Assembly: GCA_004010835.2 (NCBI GenBank)
Contig: CP030868.2
Coordinates: 744,001 to 808,000, forward strand
DNA: 64,000 nucleotides
Origin: Oenococcus sp. UCMA 16435
Lineage (GTDB): Bacteria > Bacillota > Bacilli > Lactobacillales > Lactobacillaceae
Direction: 5' to 3'
Shown here: positions 36,271 to 44,501 of the stretch, piece after piece
Position numbering within the stretch: the first letter of the stretch is position 1
How the letters are laid out: each line of letters starts with the position of its first letter
Notes under the pieces: model-generated
What the model was told of the DNA's origin: nothing
Databases searched by the model: none
The model's input: only the letters and a program-made list of their open reading frames with translations
Program-made: the position numbers and the translations under genes

Positions 36271-36865
36271 TTACTGGAAAAAGTTCTTTAAGTTTTTTAA
36301 GATCCGGATCCTTCCAATGTTTTCGACAAACCGGTATATAAGTTTCGTCTCCACCGATAAAAACCTGGCTGCCTTGGTACTGCGGTTTTCCATCGACAAT
36401 ACGTAATTGAGTAATTGCCTTTTTTCCACAAAAGGTACAAATCGTTTTCATTTCTTCGAGTTTGTCAGCGATTTCAAAAAGCCTTTTCGACCCTGGAAAA
36501 AGATGATTAAAAGCATCTTGGCGCAATCCGAAAGTCATCACCGGAATATTCAGTTTGTCAACAACATCGGCCAACTGATCGACTTGGATTGGTTCTAAAA
36601 ATTGGGCCTCATCAATTAAAACAGCCGCAAGTTCCCCATCAACTTTTGAAACTTCTTCAAATAAATTGTCTGCTTTATGAATAGCAATTGCTTCTCTTTT
36701 TAAACCGATTCGGCTGGAAATAACTCCGGCACCGGCTCGATCATCAACTGCAGGAGTCATTAATAGAACTTTTTTGCCTTGCGATTCATAGTTGTGAGCA
36801 ACTTTCAAGATTTCAATAGTCTTTCCGGAGCCCATCGCTCCATACTCAAAAAATAGCTGTGTCAT
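36248..36865 (-). CDS. tdk: Thymidine kinase
   Basis: A 205-residue type II thymidine kinase for pyrimidine salvage. P-loop GAMGSGKT is near the N-terminus, DEAQFL is the Walker B-like motif, and a zinc lasso is suggested by CTFCGKKA; the second ligand pair is partly changed, as only one Cys (PVCRKHW) plus His follows. The conserved start MTQLFFEYG favours the ATG at 36865 over one 7 codons upstream; AGGG is very close to it. Confidence 0.93.
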   Translation of the reverse strand: MTQLFFEYGAMGSGKTIEILKVAHNYESQGKKVLLMTPAVDDRAGAGVISSRIGLKREAIAIHKADNLFEEVSKVDGELAAVLIDEAQFLEPIQVDQLADVVDKLNIPVMTFGLRQDAFNHLFPGSKRLFEIADKLEEMKTICTFCGKKAITQLRIVDGKPQYQGSQVFIGGDETYIPVCRKHWKDPDLKKLKELFPVNKKVSKQ

Positions 36866-36901
36866 GTCCCTAATTATATCAATCATGATTTGCGGCTAGT
36901 C

Positions 36902-36916
36902 TATAATTTGTTTATG
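36902..36916 (+). promoter_or_regulatory. TATAAT box directly before the murT start codon
   Basis: TATAAT at 36902-36907 ends 6 nt before the ATG at 36914, and no Shine-Dalgarno sequence is present. The expected start of transcription falls on the start codon, giving a leaderless mRNA. A good -35 was not found. Confidence 0.5.
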
Positions 36917-38275
36917 ACTATTAGAAGCAAATTCGCCTTGTTTGCCGGCTTAAGCAGCTACACACTTTTACATAAAGTTCTCCATCGCGGTGGGACATCG
37001 CTTCCAGGTAAGATTGCCTATAAGATTGATCCGGGATTCCTCGAAGAATTTCGCAATCAAGTTGAAACGGTAATCGTGACTGGTACGAATGGTAAAACGC
37101 TGACGACCGCCCTTTGCGCAAGAGTTCTTGAAAAAACAAATCGTGTCGTTGTTACAAATAATTCCGGTTCAAACATGATTCAGGGAATTGTTGCCGCATT
37201 ACTTTCCCAGAAAGATAAAATTAAAAAATCGATTCGTCACGGTACCATTCCAATTGCAGTGCTGGAAGTTGATGAAGCCAACGTAAAGGAAGTTGCAAAA
37301 ACCTTACAGCCGACTCATTTTGTTTTGACGAATATTTTTCGCGACCAGATGGACCGTTACGGCGAGATATATACAACTTACGAAAAAATAACGGACGGGA
37401 TTAAAACGGCTCCAAAAGCAGAAGTAATCGCTAATGGCGATTCACCAATTTTTGCTCGGAAACCCTATAAAAATGCAGCTGTTTACTTTGGTTTTGCCCA
37501 CGAAAAATCAGTTGGCGATCTGCGTGCTCCGAATAATACTGATGGAGTACTGGCACCCACCAACGATCAGGTTCTTCATTATCATTATTTAACATACGCA
37601 AATCTTGGAGATTATTTCACGAAAGACGCTTCTTTCAAACGACCACAGCTTAAATACTCGGTGAACAAAATTGATTCATTAACCCCATCGAAATCCGAAT
37701 TTAAAATAGATGGCAATAAATTTACACTGCCGCTGGGTGGTCTTTATAATATTTACAATGCTTTGGCCGCTTATTCTTTGGGACGGGAATTTCAAATTTC
37801 CGCCAAAGATATTTTCGATGCTCTAAACGAAGATTCAAGAATATTTGGCCGACAGGAACAATTAAAAATTGGTGACCATTTAGTTACAATTGTTCTGATC
37901 AAAAATCCAGTTGGGGCCAATTCCGTAATCGATATGATGATGACCGATCCGAAAGAATTTAGTCTGGTAACTTTGTTAAATGCTAATTATGCCGACGGAA
38001 TTGATACGAGCTGGATTTTCGATGCCGAGTTCGAAAAACTGCACAAGACAGCGCTAAAAAAAATTATTGTCGGCGGACAACGTTATAAAGACTTTAGTGT
38101 TCGCTTAAAAATGGCCGGTTTTAAAGATCAAATTGTCGAACAGGATTTTGCTAAGTTAATTGATCGCATCAAAGAGCTGCCGACAACTAACGTATATGTT
38201 GCCGCAACCTATACAAGTATGCTGATGTTCCGCGAAGAATTAGCAAAAGCCGGATTAGCAAAGGAGAGTTTTTAA
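36914..38275 (+). CDS. murT: Lipid II isoglutaminyl synthase, Mur-ligase subunit
   Basis: A 453-residue Mur ligase family protein which, with GatD, amidates D-Glu of lipid II to D-isoglutamine. The ATP loop is VTGTNGKTLTT and NIFRDQMDRYGE is the family signature; a C-terminal DUF1727 domain follows from about residue 310. Characterised MurT proteins have a four-cysteine zinc ribbon in the central domain; here the matching stretch (GVLAPTNDQVLHYHYLTY... ANLGDYFTKDASFKRP) has none, and the protein has only one Cys in all. GatD starts on the last base of its stop (TAATG). Confidence 0.93.
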   Translation: MTIRSKFALFAGLSSYTLLHKVLHRGGTSLPGKIAYKIDPGFLEEFRNQVETVIVTGTNGKTLTTALCARVLEKTNRVVVTNNSGSNMIQGIVAALLSQKDKIKKSIRHGTIPIAVLEVDEANVKEVAKTLQPTHFVLTNIFRDQMDRYGEIYTTYEKITDGIKTAPKAEVIANGDSPIFARKPYKNAAVYFGFAHEKSVGDLRAPNNTDGVLAPTNDQVLHYHYLTYANLGDYFTKDASFKRPQLKYSVNKIDSLTPSKSEFKIDGNKFTLPLGGLYNIYNALAAYSLGREFQISAKDIFDALNEDSRIFGRQEQLKIGDHLVTIVLIKNPVGANSVIDMMMTDPKEFSLVTLLNANYADGIDTSWIFDAEFEKLHKTALKKIIVGGQRYKDFSVRLKMAGFKDQIVEQDFAKLIDRIKELPTTNVYVAATYTSMLMFREELAKAGLAKESF

Positions 38276-39009
38276 TGGCAGATTATCAACTAAGAATTGC
38301 TCATTTATATGGTGATTTGATGAACACATATGGCGATTATGGCAATGTAATTGCAATCAAATATTATGCCAAACAAATTCAGGTTGAAGTTGATTATCAT
38401 TTAATTTCGCTTGGTGATTCTTTTAAAGCTGATGATTATGACTTTGTACTTTTTGGCGGCGGCCAGGATTACGAGGAATCAGTGACCGCAAAGGACCTGC
38501 CTGACAAATCAGGTGAAATAAAAAAATATATTGAGAATAATGGCTCTCTGCTTGCTGTTTGCGGTGGTTTCCAGCTGCTCGGCACGACAATGGAATTCGC
38601 TAGCGGAAAAACAATTAACGGCATTGGTGCCATGAGCCACCATACGGTTAATTTAAATTCTTTTGAATTACTTGATAGCATGCGTGGCAAGCGTTTAATT
38701 GGCAATATCCAAATCAAAAATAACGAAAACGGCGAAACCTACCACGGGTTTGAAAATCATCAGGGAAGGACCTTTCTTGGCGAAAAAGAAAAAGCCTTGG
38801 GAACTGTAATATCCGGAAATGGTAATAATGGCGATGACAAGACCGAAGGCGTTATTTATAAACAGGTTTATGGAACTTATTTTCATGGACCGATTCTGAC
38901 ACGCAACGGCAACCTAGCCAAAAGAATCTTAAAAAATGCCCTTTTCAAACGTTATCCGGACATCGACTGGCAAACAAAGCTCGACGCAATTTCGACAGAA
39001 AGTTTTTGA
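38275..39009 (+). CDS. gatD: Lipid II isoglutaminyl synthase, glutamine amidotransferase subunit
   Basis: A 244-residue CobQ-type glutaminase supplying ammonia to MurT. Nucleophile Cys96 is in LAVCGGFQLLG and the catalytic His204 in GTYFHGPIL. Fused by overlap to murT. Amidated peptidoglycan is needed for cross-linking and affects lysozyme resistance in related bacteria. Confidence 0.96.
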   Translation: MADYQLRIAHLYGDLMNTYGDYGNVIAIKYYAKQIQVEVDYHLISLGDSFKADDYDFVLFGGGQDYEESVTAKDLPDKSGEIKKYIENNGSLLAVCGGFQLLGTTMEFASGKTINGIGAMSHHTVNLNSFELLDSMRGKRLIGNIQIKNNENGETYHGFENHQGRTFLGEKEKALGTVISGNGNNGDDKTEGVIYKQVYGTYFHGPILTRNGNLAKRILKNALFKRYPDIDWQTKLDAISTESF

Positions 39010-39129
39010 CTTTTTTGCTTGGTCAGTAATTGATGATACAAATTCAAAAAAATTGACCATAAAACAAAAAAAGACAAAATCTAATTGCCTTATTTAAAAG
39101 TTTGAAAACCAGCCGCTGAATAAGCAGCT

Positions 39130-39156
39130 AATTAAATAAAAATATTTTATTTAATT
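39130..39156. other. AT-only hairpin at the end of apbE
   Basis: AATTAAATAAAA and its complement form a perfect 12-bp stem with the loop ATA, containing the apbE stop. It is made only of A and T, so it is a weak terminator at best. The rest of the 141-bp gap between gatD and apbE shows a loose TGGTCA/TGACCA pair and nothing else. Confidence 0.35.
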
Positions 39157-40227
39157 ACCCATTTTATATTTATGGTCGGTCAGTTTGAAATTGTTTTTCA
39201 AACCATTTGTGATATATATTTTGTGAGCCTTCGTAATAAAAATCGCTTGGATGTTTTCCTTATTTTTCTTATTCATATATATAAGCCCACTCTTTAAGCC
39301 CTTATCAAAAGCCGCGTTTGATAAAGCATCCCCATCAACGGATTTCTTCGAAACAATCGTCACGGAAACCAAATTATTCTCATAAGGATAACCAGTTTTT
39401 GGATTCATCAGATAAATATATTTATGTCCATGAGAAATTAAATATTGTTCATAAGTACCAGCTGTCACAACAGACATATCAGATTCACGAACATAGCCAA
39501 CACTTGATCCTCTTGATTGATTGGGATTTTGAATGCCGACATTCCAGTCTCTTGTTCCGGAAGCTGGATGGCTCTTGCCAATTACATAAACATTGCCGCC
39601 CAAACTAACAATTGCACTAGTAACGTGATTTTTCAAAAATGTTTTCTTAACCTGGTCTGCAATATACCCCTTAGCGATACCACCAAAATCAAGTCTCATG
39701 CCTTTACGTGTCAAATAAACAGTGTGCTTTTTTTTATTCAAAATTACATCATGATAATCAAGTAACGGCAAAGCAGCCTTAATTTCAGAATTTGAAGGCA
39801 CACGTGCGCCTGGAAGACCGATTTTCCAAAGATTGGTCACCGCTCCAATTGCCATATCAAAACTGCCATCTGAGTTCTTAGAAAAATACATGGCTTTTTC
39901 AACTAAAGGCCAAAAATCATCCGGAACTTTAACGGCTTTAATTCCGGCATTTGCATTTATTTTATCAAGAACCGATCCCTTTTCAGTCAAGGTCGCTTCT
40001 TTATCAAAGTGACGGATTGTAGCCATTCCTTTATTTAATACGTATGCCTTGCCTTTATCATAAATCGTCAATGTACAAATTGTTCCCAGTAGAAATTCAT
40101 TTTTTTGATAAGGAACATCAGCATACTGAACGGCATTTTTTTGTTTGTTACTAATATAAAAATAAGCAAAGATCGCTGATAAAGAAAGGACAATCAGAAT
40201 TAAAAAGAACCAAATTTTCTTCTTCAT
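39151..40227 (-). CDS. apbE: FAD:protein FMN transferase
   Basis: A 358-residue ApbE enzyme that attaches FMN to Thr or Ser of exported flavoproteins. Conserved stretches are DFGGIAKGYIADQV, SLGGNVYVIG and the metal/flavin site TAGTYEQYL. The N-terminus (MKKKIWFFLILIVLSLSAIFAYFYI) is a membrane anchor without a lipobox Cys, although many Gram-positive ApbE proteins are lipoproteins. No FMN-binding-domain substrate is encoded in the window. Confidence 0.92.
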   Translation of the reverse strand: MKKKIWFFLILIVLSLSAIFAYFYISNKQKNAVQYADVPYQKNEFLLGTICTLTIYDKGKAYVLNKGMATIRHFDKEATLTEKGSVLDKINANAGIKAVKVPDDFWPLVEKAMYFSKNSDGSFDMAIGAVTNLWKIGLPGARVPSNSEIKAALPLLDYHDVILNKKKHTVYLTRKGMRLDFGGIAKGYIADQVKKTFLKNHVTSAIVSLGGNVYVIGKSHPASGTRDWNVGIQNPNQSRGSSVGYVRESDMSVVTAGTYEQYLISHGHKYIYLMNPKTGYPYENNLVSVTIVSKKSVDGDALSNAAFDKGLKSGLIYMNKKNKENIQAIFITKAHKIYITNGLKNNFKLTDHKYKMGN

Positions 40228-40313
40228 TATTGTTTACCCCATTAACCTCTGATGATTTTAATGAACAGATGAATACCTTGTGAAAAACTCGTACCTTTTT
40301 TTGACAATCAAAA

Positions 40314-40344
40314 AGTCAATCAAGTTATTTTAACTTAATTGACT
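40314..40344 (-). terminator. Terminator after the acetoin reductase gene
   Basis: A 14-bp stem (40314-40327 with 40331-40344) with a 3-nt loop; the one mismatch is a G-T pair on the reverse strand. TTTTT follows on that strand. It is 47 bp after the gene. Confidence 0.75.
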
Positions 40345-40390
40345 CTCCCTTTACCAAATAAGACAAATTTTGTTCTATTAATTCCGCCGA

Positions 40391-41164
40391 TTAAGAGAAT
40401 TTAATTCCACCATCAACAGCAATTGACTGGCCAGTAATATAATCACTTTCGTCGCCAGATAAGAAGCTAACCAATTTAGCAACATCTTCAGGCTCTTCAC
40501 CACGACCCAAAAGAATTCCATCAATAAAGGCTTGACGAGTTGAGCCAATAGGAACGTTTTTGCGCTCGGCGAAACGAGCATCTATTTCGTCCCACATCGG
40601 TGTCAGGACAATTCCCGGATTGTAGGCGTTAACACGTATTTTATCAACGGCTAATTCCTTGGCGGCCGCTTGAACCAGTCCGCGAGTTGCAAATTTAGTC
40701 GCCGAATAAATTCCAAGCATCTCGAATCCTTCCATTCCGGCAATTGATGAAGCTAAAACAATCGAACCACCATCACCGCTCTTTCGCATAACTTTCGGTG
40801 CTGTCTGCAAAGCCCAAATTTGTGATTTCAAATTAATATTTATCACATTATTGACGGCATCTTCCGGAGTTCCCTCAATAGTATCGACCCAATCGATTCC
40901 GGCATTAGCAACGAAGACATCCAAACGACCGAATTCCGATTCTGCCTTCTTAACCAATTGTTCGTTAACCGCCCTGTTAGAGACATCGCCGGCAAAAGTA
41001 ATTGCCGTTCCGCCGTTGTTCTTAATTTCTTCAGCAACTTTATCTAATTTGGATTGTGTTCTTCCATTAACAATTACCGAATATCCGTCTTTTGACAGAC
41101 GCAGAGCGATTCCGCGACCAATTCCCTGTCCGCCACCAGTGACGATTGCTACTTTATTTTCCAT
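40391..41164 (-). CDS. butA: Acetoin(diacetyl) reductase / butanediol dehydrogenase, SDR family
   Basis: A 257-residue SDR. TGGGQGIG is at 9-16, NAG at 87-89, the catalytic Ser around 139-140, Tyr153 and Lys157. The phrases YSATKFATRGLVQAAAKELA and NAYNPGIVLTPMW are characteristic of BudC/ButA enzymes that reduce diacetyl to acetoin and acetoin to butanediol with NADH, relevant to butter aroma and citrate metabolism. AAGGATG lies 12 nt before the ATG. Upstream are Rex-like elements. Confidence 0.88.
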   Translation of the reverse strand: MENKVAIVTGGGQGIGRGIALRLSKDGYSVIVNGRTQSKLDKVAEEIKNNGGTAITFAGDVSNRAVNEQLVKKAESEFGRLDVFVANAGIDWVDTIEGTPEDAVNNVININLKSQIWALQTAPKVMRKSGDGGSIVLASSIAGMEGFEMLGIYSATKFATRGLVQAAAKELAVDKIRVNAYNPGIVLTPMWDEIDARFAERKNVPIGSTRQAFIDGILLGRGEEPEDVAKLVSFLSGDESDYITGQSIAVDGGIKFS

Positions 41165-41178
41165 AATTCACACATCCT

Positions 41179-41242
41179 TTGTACGTTAATTCACAATATT
41201 ATTGTACTATTTTTTTTGGAAAAAGGCTTACATTATTCACAA
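41179..41242 (-). promoter_or_regulatory. Possible Rex site(s) upstream of butA
   Basis: TTGTACGTTAATTCACAA at 41179-41196 has one perfect half (TTCACAA) and a partial half of the Rex palindrome TTGTGAA-N4-TTCACAA. A second TTCACAA is at 41236-41242. A TACAAT -10 lies between them. Rex control by NADH/NAD ratio would suit an NADH-using reductase. Confidence 0.4.
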
Positions 41243-41424
41243 GACAAAATAAACAGCCGCTCATTATTTTAGAATAAGATACACTTCGATCAAGTTTTAT
41301 AATTGTAAATAAACTCTTTAATTAAAAGCTTTGATCTCTTTATTTTTCAGTGACTAATTGGTCTATTCGCTGAAACCTAGCTAAATATTCAAAAAAACAT
41401 TTTTTTAAATTTTGAAATTGTTTT

Positions 41425-42123
41425 TTACCTGATAGTGATTTTATCAATCCGGTGACCTTTTGTTTTATGGATAATGATGTCAGCCTTGCTTTCCATAGGC
41501 TTTATAAATTCGGTTAAGTTCTTTAAATCTGTTTGTTCCCAAGTTTGATTGATCGCCGGCATGATTTCAAGAATCGGCATCTTTGAAAACTGATAGTAAA
41601 AATTATTCGGATCCTCTTTACTATTCCTAATAAAAGAGAGCGTCCGTTTTAAAAACCATTGGTAAACTAATTTTTCATTTGCATCAACATAAATCGATAA
41701 ATCATAATTATCAATTCTAAAAGCACAAACTCCTTCAACAATTAAAATTTTCGGTTTTTTAATTGTTTCAAATTCTCCTGCCGCAATATTATTAATTGCC
41801 TGAGAATAAACGGGAATCAGGATTTCATTAGCACCATCTTTTAATTTGGATAATGCGCTTGAAAGTGCCTTTAAATCATAGCTTTTAGGAAAACCTTTTT
41901 CGGAAAAAATCCCACGCGATTTTAATTCTTCATTAGAAAGAATAAATGAATCAACGGAGACGACAGACGTTGTCAAACCCGGAAAAGACTTCTTTAATTC
42001 ATCAGCCAATTGCTGAGAAATTGTAGACTTTCCAACCGAAACTGAACCGGTGACGGCAATCACAAAAAAATTCTCCCAACCAGCTTTATATCTCCTCAAA
42101 ACTTCATCAACTACTTTTCTCAT
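41425..42123 (-). CDS. CoaA-like pantothenate kinase, short form
   Basis: A 232-residue P-loop kinase. GSVSVGKST (26-34) and the stretches VVSVDSFILSN, KGFPKSYDL and IPVYSQAINNI closely follow bacterial type I pantothenate kinase, the first enzyme of CoA synthesis. About 70 N-terminal residues of that family are missing: an in-frame stop lies directly before the ATG and the next gene occupies the region. It may still be active, since the P-loop and acceptor regions are complete, but another phosphate acceptor such as a nucleoside is possible. The Shine-Dalgarno sequence is weak. Confidence 0.72.
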   Translation of the reverse strand: MRKVVDEVLRRYKAGWENFFVIAVTGSVSVGKSTISQQLADELKKSFPGLTTSVVSVDSFILSNEELKSRGIFSEKGFPKSYDLKALSSALSKLKDGANEILIPVYSQAINNIAAGEFETIKKPKILIVEGVCAFRIDNYDLSIYVDANEKLVYQWFLKRTLSFIRNSKEDPNNFYYQFSKMPILEIMPAINQTWEQTDLKNLTEFIKPMESKADIIIHKTKGHRIDKITIR

Positions 42124-42178
42124 TCTTTAATTATGCAGCTAGATTAATTGTCTTGTCTAACCAAAAATATCGATTATA

Positions 42179-43012
42179 TTAAGCCAACAAACGATCTCGA
42201 CGAATTTCGTTTCCATTCTTATCCAAAATCAAAATATTCAAAGCTGCCTCAACGTCAGCTGAATGCGAACCACCATCGATATCATAACGTGGAAAATCAT
42301 TTTGATTATTTTTCATTTCAACAATCGGATTTAACTGATCGGCTGACAAAAAATAACTCGGTGTATGTCCGGCAACAATCACCTTGCTGCTTTTGTTTTT
42401 ATGCCAATTCTTGTCGACAATTGGCCGTTTAACCGGATCATATAAAGAAGCTTTCGAAAAATTACTGAAAAAATATTCTTCTCGAATCCAGATTAAATCC
42501 TCCACTGAGGTATCATGATAATTCTTTTTGGTCCAATTGATACCAGCATGAATAAATAAACGGTTTTGGTCTTCAATCCCATAAGGAATTTTATCGAGGA
42601 AATCCACATATTCAAAATACTTTTCGTTCAATTCATTCTTTGTTAATTCGATATTAATATCATTAGGCGTCAAGCCAAGCAATTTCTGAGTTTCTAAAAT
42701 TCCATTATTACCCCAATTAAAAAATTTGTCAGAATCACCAATTGCCGTACCGTAAAGCATGTCATCGTGATTGCCATGAATCGCCAGAGCGCCATAATTT
42801 TTTACCTGATCCATAATGAAGTTAATGACCTTGATCGGTTCGTGCAAATTAGATCCATTAGCATCGGTATAATCACCAAGAAAAATCAAAGTATAATCGC
42901 TTTTTCCATATTCAGGCAAATCAACAATTTTCTTCAAAGCCTGCCAATTCTCGTGAATATCGGAAACAAGAATAACTTTATCCAATTGTTCGTGAACTTC
43001 AAATTTATTCAT
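42179..43012 (-). CDS. Metallophosphoesterase (calcineurin-like)
   Basis: A 277-residue phosphoesterase with all metal-binding motifs: SDIHENW, GDYTDANG, GNHDDML and GHTPSYF. These resemble serine/threonine phosphatases and diadenosine tetraphosphatases; the substrate is unknown. The ATG at 43012 fits the conserved N-terminus; the longer frame from 43099 adds 29 residues with no homology I can see. The Shine-Dalgarno sequence is poor (AAGAT). It is followed by the CoaA-like gene after 55 bp. Confidence 0.82.
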   Translation of the reverse strand: MNKFEVHEQLDKVILVSDIHENWQALKKIVDLPEYGKSDYTLIFLGDYTDANGSNLHEPIKVINFIMDQVKNYGALAIHGNHDDMLYGTAIGDSDKFFNWGNNGILETQKLLGLTPNDINIELTKNELNEKYFEYVDFLDKIPYGIEDQNRLFIHAGINWTKKNYHDTSVEDLIWIREEYFFSNFSKASLYDPVKRPIVDKNWHKNKSSKVIVAGHTPSYFLSADQLNPIVEMKNNQNDFPRYDIDGGSHSADVEAALNILILDKNGNEIRRDRLLA

Positions 43013-43352
43013 TATAAGTATCTTAGTATTCTGAGCCGGTTTTTTCCGAACTTTATTCGTTCTGTAATCGATAAAAGTTACAAAAAAATAAGTGAACAAT
43101 TATTCAAATAAAATTCTCGCCTTTCAAAGGGCAGTCGCAAATCTCTTTAATCAACAAAAAAACGACAATTTGAAGAAAATAATGACTATTTTTTATCTTC
43201 AAAATGTAATATTCGAATTTTCAACGTTCGTGTATTTATAGGCTATTGTAGTTTTAGGCTATTTAGTAACGCATTTCAGGGGATATTACGAATAATAAAT
43301 TTAAAAATCTCTGAAAGTGTGAACTTTTAGCTAATCAAGTTAGGAGAGATTT
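43013..43352. other. 340-bp intergenic control region before the nucleoside transporter
   Basis: No gene is seen. It contains an inverted repeat TTTGAAGA/TCTTCAAA (43169-43176, 43196-43203), a direct repeat TAGGCTATT at 43239-43247 and 43255-43263 (16-bp period), and a stem TTTCAG...CTGAAA near 43274-43315. I could not match it to a purine or other riboswitch. Confidence 0.4.
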
Positions 43353-44438
43353 ATGAATCGTTTTCGTTGGACTATCGTAGCAATAGTCGTAGTGGTCATT
43401 GCAGCAGTCGGTGCTTATTTCGGCCTGAATCGTGGAAAAACAACTTCCACTAATGATTCGGGCAAAAAATCAGTCGCGATTATCACCGATACTGGTGGGA
43501 TCGATGATCATTCCTTTAACCAGTCTGCATGGGAAGGTTTGCAGAAATACGGTAAAGAAGAAGGTTTATCCAAGGGGAATGGTGGATATAACTACTTCCA
43601 GAGTAATGACGAGTCTGATTACAAGCCGAATATCAACTCTGCTATTCAAGCAAAGTTCGACACAATTTTCGGTATTGGATATGCTTTGGAACCAGCTGTT
43701 AAACAAGCAGCCAAACAAAATCCAAAAACCAATTTCGGTATTATCGACGACACAATTCCAAATATTAAAAATGTCGTTTCGATAACATTCCATACCGAAC
43801 AGTCTTCTTATTTGGCTGGTGTTGCTGCCGCCAAAGCGTCAAAGACGCAAAAGATTGGTTTTATCGGTGGTGTTAAAGGCGATATCATCGACACTTTCCA
43901 GGCTGGTTATGTTGCCGGAGCCAAATCCGTCAATAAGAATATTCAAATCAACGTTCAATACGCTAATTCATATTCTGATGCCGCTCAGGGAAAGACAATC
44001 GCTTCAGCTATGTACGCTGATGGCGACGACGTAATCTTTACTGCCGCTGGTGGAACCGGTAATGGTGTCTTCGCTCAAGCGAAAGCTTTGAACCAAAAAC
44101 AATCAGCCGACAAAAAGGTTTGGGTAATCGGCGTTGATCGTGATCAAAAATCCGATGGTAACTACACGGATAAGAATGGCAATAAGTCAAACTTCACTTT
44201 GGCCTCAGCAGTTAAGGAAGTTGGCCAGGCCGTAATTGATATTTCCAAGAAAGCTCAAGCTGGGAAGTTTCCTGGTGGAAAAACAATCAGCTTTGGGTTT
44301 AAAGAACATGGAGTTTATCTTGCTAAAGATTCAATGAGTTCCAGTGTTTGGTCAGCTGTTCAAGCTGCCAAGAAAAAAGTTGAATCCGGAAGTGTCAAGG
44401 TTCCGATTCATCCAAAGTCTTACGCTTCAGTGCAATAA
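43353..44438 (+). CDS. BMP-family nucleoside-binding protein, membrane anchored
   Basis: A 361-residue substrate-binding protein of the BMP/PnrA family, which binds nucleosides for ABC import. Marks are DTGGIDDHSFNQSAWEGL, IGFIGGVKGDIIDTFQAGYVAGA and AAGGTGNGVFAQAK. The N-terminus is an uncleaved-looking anchor (WTIVAIVVVVIAAVGAYFG) with no Cys in the whole protein, whereas relatives are lipoproteins. AGGAGAG precedes the ATG. First gene of a four-gene importer operon. Confidence 0.92.
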   Translation: MNRFRWTIVAIVVVVIAAVGAYFGLNRGKTTSTNDSGKKSVAIITDTGGIDDHSFNQSAWEGLQKYGKEEGLSKGNGGYNYFQSNDESDYKPNINSAIQAKFDTIFGIGYALEPAVKQAAKQNPKTNFGIIDDTIPNIKNVVSITFHTEQSSYLAGVAAAKASKTQKIGFIGGVKGDIIDTFQAGYVAGAKSVNKNIQINVQYANSYSDAAQGKTIASAMYADGDDVIFTAAGGTGNGVFAQAKALNQKQSADKKVWVIGVDRDQKSDGNYTDKNGNKSNFTLASAVKEVGQAVIDISKKAQAGKFPGGKTISFGFKEHGVYLAKDSMSSSVWSAVQAAKKKVESGSVKVPIHPKSYASVQ

Positions 44439-44501
44439 TTTTAACTGCTCATCTGCCTAATGGCAGTGAGCCTACATAGTATGGAGAGGCATGAGAAAAA
44501 C

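Noticed and set aside
42124..42370. Missing N-terminus of the CoaA-like kinase by frameshift
   Set aside because: A TAA lies directly before the ATG and the next ~250 bp encode the end of the metallophosphoesterase, so no lost N-terminal coding sequence is seen.
43013..43352. Purine riboswitch before the nucleoside importer
   Set aside because: The conserved junction and loop sequences of purine riboswitches are absent; only simple repeats and weak stems are found.
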